From positions 1 through 43,373 of IMG/VR virus record IMGVR_UViG_3300027749_004522: a stretch of 43,373 nucleotides of DNA, one strand, 5' to 3'. Position numbers and translations under genes: made by a program. Within the stretch, counting starts at the first letter, position 1; each line of letters starts with the position of its first letter. Below the pieces are notes generated by a model, which worked only from the letters and a program-made list of their open reading frames with translations, was not told the DNA's origin and searched no databases. This document shows, one piece after another, positions 38,628-43,373 of this stretch. This DNA comes from a virus.

Positions 38628-39728
38628 ATGAAAAGATATATAACAACAGAATGTGTTGCTTGGGGTCATCCAGACAAAGTAGCAGACCAAATTTCAGATG
38701 CTATCTTAGATGCTTATCTTACTATTGATCCAACCTCAAAAGTTGCAGTAGAAACAATGGTTAAAGATAATACAGTAGTCTTAGGTGGTGAAGTAAAATC
38801 AAAAGCAATAATTGATTATGATAGTGTAATAAGAAATCTAGTAAAAGAAATCGGTTATACTGATGCAGAACATGGATTCTACTATAAAAACTTAACAATA
38901 ATTAACTTAATAGGCAAACAAAGTACTGAAATAAATTCAGCAGTTGAGATTAGTGATGAAGAAGTAACATCAGGTGACCAAGGATTTATGGTTGGATATG
39001 CTAGTGACGAAACACCAAATTATATGCCACTTGGTTCTTATATCTCTAGAAAAATTGTTGATGCAGTTGTTTCAATTGGTGGTAAATATTTTGATTTAGG
39101 ACCAGATGCAAAATCACAAGTTACTATTGAAGAAGATGGTGATAATAGAAGAGTTGAAAGTATTTTAATTTCTACTATGCACTCAACTAAAATATCTTTA
39201 GAAGAACTTAGAAATATACTAAACTTAGACTTTATTAAAGGAGTAGTAGGTTTAGATATAATAGACGAAAATACAAAATTGTATATAAACCCAGCAGGTT
39301 CTTGGAATGTTGGTGGTCCAGTATCAGACTGTGGAGTAACCGGAAGAAAAATCGTTGTTGACCAATATGGACCTTACTGTCCTGTTGGAGGTGGTGCTTT
39401 CTCTGGAAAAGATTCTTCAAAAACAGATAGAAGTGGTGCTTATCTTGCAAGATATATTGCTAAAAATATAGTTGCCAATAAATTGGCTAAAAAATGTAAG
39501 GTAGAATTATCTTATATGATCGGTGTTGCAGAACCAAGTTCAATCAATGTTGATACTTATGGAACTGGTGATGATATAAAACTAATAGAACTAGTAAAAG
39601 AAAAATTTCCAGTAACTCCAAGTGGTATAGTAAAACTATTTGATATGAATAGACCTATTTATAGACAAACTGCAATATGTCACTTTGGTAATGAGAATAA
39701 TCCTTGGGAGCAAATAATTAAATTATAA
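38628..39728 (+). CDS. metK: S-adenosylmethionine synthetase
   Basis: A 366-residue MetK: ECVAWGHPDKVADQISDAILD (ATP and methionine site, His14), TSGDQGFMVGYASDE, then GSWNVGGPVSDCGVTGRKIVVD and GGGAFSGKDSSKTDRS (phosphate loop), ending near IYRQTAICHFG. Near full length (cellular MetK about 380-400). It makes SAM from methionine and ATP. The phage also carries a cytosine methyltransferase, so one role may be to secure SAM supply; host reprogramming through SAM is another possibility. Confidence 0.96.
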   Translation: MKRYITTECVAWGHPDKVADQISDAILDAYLTIDPTSKVAVETMVKDNTVVLGGEVKSKAIIDYDSVIRNLVKEIGYTDAEHGFYYKNLTIINLIGKQSTEINSAVEISDEEVTSGDQGFMVGYASDETPNYMPLGSYISRKIVDAVVSIGGKYFDLGPDAKSQVTIEEDGDNRRVESILISTMHSTKISLEELRNILNLDFIKGVVGLDIIDENTKLYINPAGSWNVGGPVSDCGVTGRKIVVDQYGPYCPVGGGAFSGKDSSKTDRSGAYLARYIAKNIVANKLAKKCKVELSYMIGVAEPSSINVDTYGTGDDIKLIELVKEKFPVTPSGIVKLFDMNRPIYRQTAICHFGNENNPWEQIIKL

Positions 39729-39747
39729 ATGATAGAAGTGGGTTTCT

Positions 39748-39918
39748 TTATATTCCTAATTTTTCTAACTTTTGATTTCTTTCCATTACTACTACAAATT
39801 GTTTCATATTCATAATATCTGTATAATATAGAGAAACTCTATTAAGTTCATCCATTACATATTTAACTCTATCAAACTTTATACCTTCTTTTTGAGCATC
39901 TAAACAAATATTTAGCAA
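39748..39918 (-). CDS. Possible small protein with TTG start, about 56 residues
   Basis: An open frame ending in TAA at 39748-39750. The coding-like part reads LDAQKEGIKFDRVKYVMDELNR and ends VVVMERNQKLEKLGI. No upstream ATG is in frame; TTG at 39916-39918 is the likeliest start, or an internal ATG at 39855 giving 35 residues. It lies 12 bases downstream of the metalloprotease gene. It could be a real coupled gene or a chance frame. Confidence 0.35.
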   Translation of the reverse strand: MLNICLDAQKEGIKFDRVKYVMDELNRVSLYYTDIMNMKQFVVVMERNQKLEKLGI

Positions 39919-39930
39919 GTTTAGAATAAA

Positions 39931-40968
39931 TTAAACCACCGGTCTATTTAGATAATCTGTATAATTTGCTACTATAGAATTTAACTTCTTAAAATCATGT
40001 GTTTCTTTACCGGTAAAATCAACATCTAAATAGAAAAGTAATTCAACAAAATCTAAATTTAATTTACTACCAGTAGTTAAGATTCTTGTATCTGATAAAA
40101 TTTTAATTATCTTATCCTGAGTTATAATATCATTCATATCAGTTAGATAACCATTTTGTATCATCCATCGTTTTAGTCCATGAAATCTAACATAAACCTC
40201 TGCAGGTGAAGTTAAGTAATCTGCAGTATGTTTATCATCAAACATACTCTGAAACTGATCTTCAAAACTGCCTACCGCATCTAGTGCAACCTTTTTACCT
40301 TCTGGATTTTTAATATCACTTATTTTGGTTTTAATAGCTATCTCAACCAATTGTTTTGAATAAAAATCTATCTTACTTTGTAGTTTTTTCTTACCCTTAT
40401 CATTTTGAAGAACTATATCCTTATCTAAAATATCAACAATATTTGTAAACTCACTGTATGGTATATCTTTATCACTCATAATATCATCAACCAAATGTCT
40501 TAATTCATGAATAACAACCTGTTCTGAACCTAAAGAATTAAGCCGTTGTTTGTCAACAATAATTGCCTTTACTTTATTACCTCTTTCATCAAAATGTCTT
40601 ATATAACAAGCCATAACCCCTTTCTCACCACCTATAAACTCCATAGTTTCAGTATCAACACATACAAACTTAATTTCTTTAATTTTAGATATAATTAAAT
40701 CCTTATTTATTGTATCTAACTTATTAGTTGTTGAAATATCATTTATTAAATCTTTCTTAAACTTAGTTATTAGAACTTCCTCATTTGTAGTAGGTTTATT
40801 ACTTATATCATAAATAATCTTGTCAGTTTCCTTAGTAGTAATTTTAGTATCTTTAAGATAATATCTCAAAGTACACATAATTCCAATTCCAATTAAAAGT
40901 TGTCTCCAACTAATATCTAACTCTTCATTGATCCTATCATAATCATTTATTGTTTTAATGTACTTCAT
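39931..40968 (-). CDS. Zinc metalloprotease with capsid-targeting-like leader
   Basis: A 345-residue protein. The leader is MKYIKTINDYDRINE|E, followed by a hydrophobic segment (WRQLLIGIGIMCTLRYYL) and a long charged linker. The catalytic region is VVIHELRHLVDDI (His154, Glu155, His158) with a likely third ligand Glu257 in SPAEVYVRF about 100 residues later, the gluzincin arrangement. A longer frame extends upstream, but that extension is antisense to the LeuRS gene and lies beyond the late-type box, so I reject it. No family name assigned. With leader and box it is probably a virion-packaged protease acting in the newly infected cell (inference). Confidence 0.75.
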   Translation of the reverse strand: MKYIKTINDYDRINEELDISWRQLLIGIGIMCTLRYYLKDTKITTKETDKIIYDISNKPTTNEEVLITKFKKDLINDISTTNKLDTINKDLIISKIKEIKFVCVDTETMEFIGGEKGVMACYIRHFDERGNKVKAIIVDKQRLNSLGSEQVVIHELRHLVDDIMSDKDIPYSEFTNIVDILDKDIVLQNDKGKKKLQSKIDFYSKQLVEIAIKTKISDIKNPEGKKVALDAVGSFEDQFQSMFDDKHTADYLTSPAEVYVRFHGLKRWMIQNGYLTDMNDIITQDKIIKILSDTRILTTGSKLNLDFVELLFYLDVDFTGKETHDFKKLNSIVANYTDYLNRPVV

Positions 40969-40971
40969 AAG

Positions 40972-40982
40972 GTATATATTAA
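40972..40982 (-). promoter_or_regulatory. Late-type box
   Basis: Reads TTAATATATAC on the minus strand, 3 bases before the metalloprotease ATG. Confidence 0.45.
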
Positions 40983-40992
40983 ATATAATTAT

Positions 40993-41000
40993 TATATTTG
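40993..41000 (+). promoter_or_regulatory. Host-type -7 box for the LeuRS gene
   Basis: TATATTTG 31 bases before the LeuRS ATG, back-to-back with the late-type box of the leftward gene. Confidence 0.55.
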
Positions 41001-41031
41001 CAACTAAACTATAATAAAGAATATAAATAAG

Positions 41032-42288
41032 ATGAATGATAACTATAAATATGTGACTGTGATGTTTCCTTACCCTTCTGGTAGTGGGTTGCACTGTGGA
41101 CATTGGTATAACTATGCTATTATGGATAGTTACTGCAGATATTTGAGATATAAAGGGGAAACGGTATTCCAACCATTTGGTTATGATGCATTCGGTTTGC
41201 CCGCAGAAAACTATGCAAAGAAAGTAGGTAGAGACCCAAGAGAAGTTACCTACGAAAATATAGAAAATTTTAGAATACAGATGGATAACATGGATACTCA
41301 ATATGAGGAAATGTTGATTACTTCTGATCCTAACTATATTGAGTACACACAATGGTTGTTTAAACAATTGTATGATAAAGGTTTGGCTTATAAGAAAGAT
41401 GGTGAAGTTGACTTCTGTAATAGTTGTGAGACAGTATTGGCAAGAGAACAAGTAAAAGAGGGTAAATGTGAAAGATGTTCTACAGAAGTAGAAAAGAAAA
41501 CATTGAACCAATGGTATTTTAAAATTACTGATTATAAAGAAAGATTGATTACCGGTTTGGATAAGATTGACTTTCCAGAATCTACAATAAAATCACAAAG
41601 AAATTGGTTGGAAAATCAACACGACTGGTGTGTTTCAAGACAAAGAAGTTGGGGTTGTCCTATTCCTATCGAAGGAGAAACAGATACAATGGACACATTT
41701 GTAGATAGTTCTATCTATACTATTATCTATTGTATTATGAAAGGTATTAAACCAAAACCAGTTGACTTGTATGTTGGCGGATCCGAACATTCTTGTATGC
41801 ACTTGATCTATGTAAGATTTATTACAATGTTTTTGTATGATATAGGATTTATTGACTTTGAAGAACCGATTACTAAGTTGGTACATCAAGGAATGATCTT
41901 GAACCAAGGAGAGAAAATGTCTAAGTCAAAAGATAATGTAGTTAGTTTGGATGGATATGACTCTGATGAAATTAGATTTTATTTGATGTTTATTGGTCAC
42001 TATTTTGATGGTGGTTCTTGGTCGGATGAAAATATAATTGGAATTAGAAGGTTTATAAATAGAATGAAAACGTGGTTAGATAAAACAGGAGAAGAAACTA
42101 TTGATATAGAATCATTTAGGAAAACCATATTTGACTTTACAGATTCTTTCAAATTTAATAAAGTGGTTAGCTCATTTATGATTTTGTTGAATCAAAATAA
42201 AAATAAATCATTGACTACGGAATGTAAAGAAGAATTGATACAATTGATTGAGATTTATATGCCTGGAATCCGAGGTAAATTAAACTAA
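41032..42288 (+). CDS. Miniature leucyl-tRNA synthetase lacking the editing domain
   Basis: A 418-residue class I synthetase. The N-terminus VMFPYPSGSGLHCGHWYNY has the HIGH motif (HCGH, 21-24), followed by FGLPAEN, a Cys4 zinc knuckle (Cys129, Cys132, Cys146, Cys149), WCVSRQRSWGCPIPI and KMSKSKDN (295-299). Normal bacterial LeuRS is 800-950 residues. Here the CP1 editing domain, the leucine-specific domain and most of the C-terminal tRNA-binding part are missing. Of 26 leucines, 24 are TTG and two TTA, unlike neighbouring genes that mostly use TTA, CTA and CTT. It has its own host-type promoter, so early expression is likely. Confidence 0.92.
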   Translation: MNDNYKYVTVMFPYPSGSGLHCGHWYNYAIMDSYCRYLRYKGETVFQPFGYDAFGLPAENYAKKVGRDPREVTYENIENFRIQMDNMDTQYEEMLITSDPNYIEYTQWLFKQLYDKGLAYKKDGEVDFCNSCETVLAREQVKEGKCERCSTEVEKKTLNQWYFKITDYKERLITGLDKIDFPESTIKSQRNWLENQHDWCVSRQRSWGCPIPIEGETDTMDTFVDSSIYTIIYCIMKGIKPKPVDLYVGGSEHSCMHLIYVRFITMFLYDIGFIDFEEPITKLVHQGMILNQGEKMSKSKDNVVSLDGYDSDEIRFYLMFIGHYFDGGSWSDENIIGIRRFINRMKTWLDKTGEETIDIESFRKTIFDFTDSFKFNKVVSSFMILLNQNKNKSLTTECKEELIQLIEIYMPGIRGKLN

Positions 42289-42332
42289 ATATCATTTTTT
42301 AGATATAACTTACAAATGAGAGAGAGGATGGA

Positions 42333-42671
42333 ATGGATAAACATAAAACATTGTTTACTAAAGATAACGCAGTAAACAAAAGAATAAATAAATTTCTAGA
42401 TAACTATTATATGAGAGATAAAGGTAGATTTTTTTTGAGAGAAAGATGGTTTTCATTATGTAGTACTCATCAACAATATGATAAAGAGTGTAGTACTTGT
42501 AATATCGGAACTTGGGAAAACGTATGGAGAACTAATATAGAGAAAGTAGTATTTATAATCTCACCAAAATTATATAAGTGGTTACTAAAATTTAAAAAAG
42601 TGCAGACAATAGATATTAAAAAACAAGATGAACCCAAGAAATATTACAGAAGAAATCAAAGAAAAAATTAA
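42333..42671 (+). CDS. Orphan protein with CxxC-containing middle, 112 residues
   Basis: A basic protein with two Cys pairs (SLCSTHQQYDKECSTCNIG) that could bind one zinc, a hydrophobic/aromatic helix, and a Lys/Arg-rich C-terminus. No known family. A purine-rich GAGAGAGGATGG stretch before the ATG is one of the few possible Shine-Dalgarno-like sites in the window. Its end overlaps the next gene by 44 bases. Confidence 0.55.
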   Translation: MDKHKTLFTKDNAVNKRINKFLDNYYMRDKGRFFLRERWFSLCSTHQQYDKECSTCNIGTWENVWRTNIEKVVFIISPKLYKWLLKFKKVQTIDIKKQDEPKKYYRRNQRKN

Positions 42672-42837
42672 GAATGCACACTATTATAAATTTGGTGCTA
42701 TTGCACCAGATGGTTTTGTCTTAATTCCAAAAGAAACATTTGAAAGATTAAAGGATTTTGAAGTTTGGAAGAATTGGAAACACAATCCTCATACATTAGA
42801 AGAGTTAGCAATTGAGGATTTAAAAAAACAAGAATAA
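42628..42837 (+). CDS. Small orphan protein, 69 residues
   Basis: A soluble protein with IAPDGFVLIPKETFERLKDFEVWK and an acidic helical end. It is read in a different frame from the overlapping tail of the previous gene. Codon use looks coding after the overlap. No family assigned. Confidence 0.5.
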   Translation: MNPRNITEEIKEKIKNAHYYKFGAIAPDGFVLIPKETFERLKDFEVWKNWKHNPHTLEELAIEDLKKQE

Positions 42838-42839
42838 AT

Positions 42840-42869
42840 TTGGTAGATTAAAAATTAGTTGTATTTTTG
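42840..42869 (+). promoter_or_regulatory. Host-type promoter for the tRNA-like RNA
   Basis: TTG at 42840-42842, 19 bases, then TATTTTTG at 42862-42869: the best-spaced Bacteroidota-type promoter in the window. It ends 12 bases before the RNA. Confidence 0.65.
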
Positions 42870-42881
42870 TAGAAATAAAAC

Positions 42882-42947
42882 GGCTTTGTATGGTTAGTCT
42901 AAGGCCTCTAAAACCAGAAGACGAGGGATCATTCCCCTCCAGAGCCA
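42882..42947 (+). tRNA. tRNA-like RNA, D-arm reduced, possible CTA anticodon
   Basis: A 66-base RNA. The acceptor stem GGCTTTG/CAGAGCC and T-stem GAGGG/CCCTC pair well, with discriminator A and no encoded CCA. The T-loop ATCATTC lacks the usual T54 and A58. The middle is short: about 17 bases stand where 24 are normal between acceptor and anticodon loop, so no D-arm can form properly. Spacing to the T-arm best fits loop CTCTAAA (42906-42912), giving anticodon CTA, but that placement leaves only two GC stem pairs. An alternative hairpin pairs GTCT at 42897-42900 with AGAC at 42919-42922. It may be a suppressor-type or decoy tRNA, or a decaying tRNA gene. Confidence 0.5.
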
Positions 42948-42955
42948 CAAAAAAT

Positions 42956-42967
42956 TTAATATATAAA
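42956..42967 (+). promoter_or_regulatory. Late-type box
   Basis: TTTAATATATAA directly before the gene at 42969. Confidence 0.35.
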
Positions 42968-42968
42968 G

Positions 42969-43154
42969 ATGTTAGGTTGGTTTAAAAAACTATTTAAAAC
43001 AAACGTTGAAAAACGTTTTATTGATGATTATGAATTTAACTCAATAAGAAAAGAAAAAGAAGATGAATTAAATCGAATACTGGAAAAGATTTCAGAAAAA
43101 GGTATGAAAAGTCTAACAAAAGAAGAACAACAATTTTTAAAAAATAATAAATAA
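42969..43154 (+). CDS. Small protein with DUF6576-like C-terminus, 61 residues
   Basis: Begins with an amphipathic helix (MLGWFKKLFKTNVEKRF) and ends with RILEKISEKGMKSLTKEEQQFL. The latter is the same short motif found at the end of the membrane protein at 8199 and in many Bacteroidota proteins. Function unknown. The start lies 21 bases after the tRNA-like RNA. Confidence 0.6.
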   Translation: MLGWFKKLFKTNVEKRFIDDYEFNSIRKEKEDELNRILEKISEKGMKSLTKEEQQFLKNNK

Positions 43155-43156
43155 TT

Positions 43157-43373
43157 ATGAAGAACACTTAGATTAACAAAGAACAAACAAAATTAGTAGT
43201 TATCACTAGAAGTGATTTAACTCCGGGTTATCAAGCCCAACAATCAGTACATAGCTGTGCAGACTTCGCAGAGCAATTTCCACAATCCTTTAACGAGTGG
43301 AAAACTACATCTAATTCTATCATCTGTTTACAAGTAAACAATGAAAAAGAATTAAATGACTTATACTTAAAGT
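43157..43373 (+). CDS. PTH2-family peptidyl-tRNA hydrolase with in-frame TAG at codon 5 (partial)
   Basis: After ATG AAG AAC ACT comes TAG (43169-43171), and the same frame then runs open to the window edge. It reads KLVVITRSDLTPGYQAQQSVHS, as in PTH2-type peptidyl-tRNA hydrolases (conserved K-L-V-V-x-x-R-x-DL and the later HxxxDF). No ATG, GTG or TTG restart lies between the TAG and the conserved domain; only an ATT follows directly. So translation must use a non-canonical start, read through TAG, or the gene is dead. The enzyme frees tRNA from stalled peptidyl-tRNA. The coding pattern after the stop shows no decay. Confidence 0.6.

Noticed and set aside
40969-41511. N-terminal extension of the metalloprotease frame to 526 residues
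   Set aside because: The extension is antisense to the well-supported LeuRS gene, and a late-type box plus a leader-type ATG at 40968 mark the real start.

Overview
The window is a dense, AT-rich stretch of a large tailed-phage genome, most probably a T4-like myovirus infecting a member of the Bacteroidota (likely Flavobacteriia). The phage assignment rests on a T4 gp17-type large terminase, a T4 gp52-type topoisomerase subunit, a candidate small terminase, free-standing homing endonucleases, spanin-like proteins and many small orphan genes on both strands. The host assignment rests on ClpP, ClpS and NusA homologues that look specifically Bacteroidota-like, on promoters of the Bacteroidota form (TTG, about 19 bases, TAnnTTTG), and on A-rich starts that mostly lack Shine-Dalgarno sequences.

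Layout. 1-4.6 kb: packaging genes, with the large terminase gene broken in its Walker A motif by a split intein and an EDxHD (Vsr-like) homing endonuclease. 4.6-8 kb: ClpS, a HAD enzyme, two membrane-anchored coiled-coil proteins and a Q/A-rich acidic protein. 8-18.4 kb: nucleotidyltransferase, topoisomerase, secreted nuclease, NusA, a candidate u-spanin, an M50 intramembrane protease and ClpP. 18.4-23.6 kb: two of three large paralogues with DnaJ-like CxxC tails, a second nucleotidyltransferase and small orphans. 23.6-29.8 kb: a CAU tRNA, a YhbQ-like GIY-YIG protein, a HAD/tRNA-binding fusion, a cytosine methyltransferase and a 556-residue orphan. 29.9-38.5 kb: the third CxxC paralogue, DHFR, two GIY-YIG homing endonucleases, a minimal AsnRS-like enzyme and a Fpg/Nei glycosylase. 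38.6-43.4 kb: MetK, a zinc metalloprotease, a miniature leucyl-tRNA synthetase, a tRNA-like RNA and a PTH2 gene interrupted by an in-frame TAG.

How the genes may work together. Thirteen otherwise unrelated proteins begin with a short leader (roughly [K/R]-aromatic-x-x-F-x-x-E) resembling the T4 internal-protein capsid-targeting sequence. Twelve of the 13 genes have a TTAATATATA-like box close upstream, and the thirteenth sits 3 bases behind one that does. I infer a late regulon of proteins packaged in the head and delivered with the DNA. It includes the CxxC paralogues, a zinc metalloprotease and a HAD protein. A second set of genes has host-type promoters (M50 protease, ClpS operon, nucleotidyltransferase, LeuRS, tRNA, HAD/tRNA-binding fusion), which suggests early expression. 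That set, together with AsnRS-like, PTH2 and RlaP genes, looks like a programme for keeping translation going and repairing or replacing tRNA.

The most notable observations are the fractured terminase, the leader-bearing regulon, the LeuRS gene that spells 24 of its 26 leucines with TTG, and the tRNA-like RNA with a possible CTA anticodon just upstream of the TAG-interrupted PTH2 gene.
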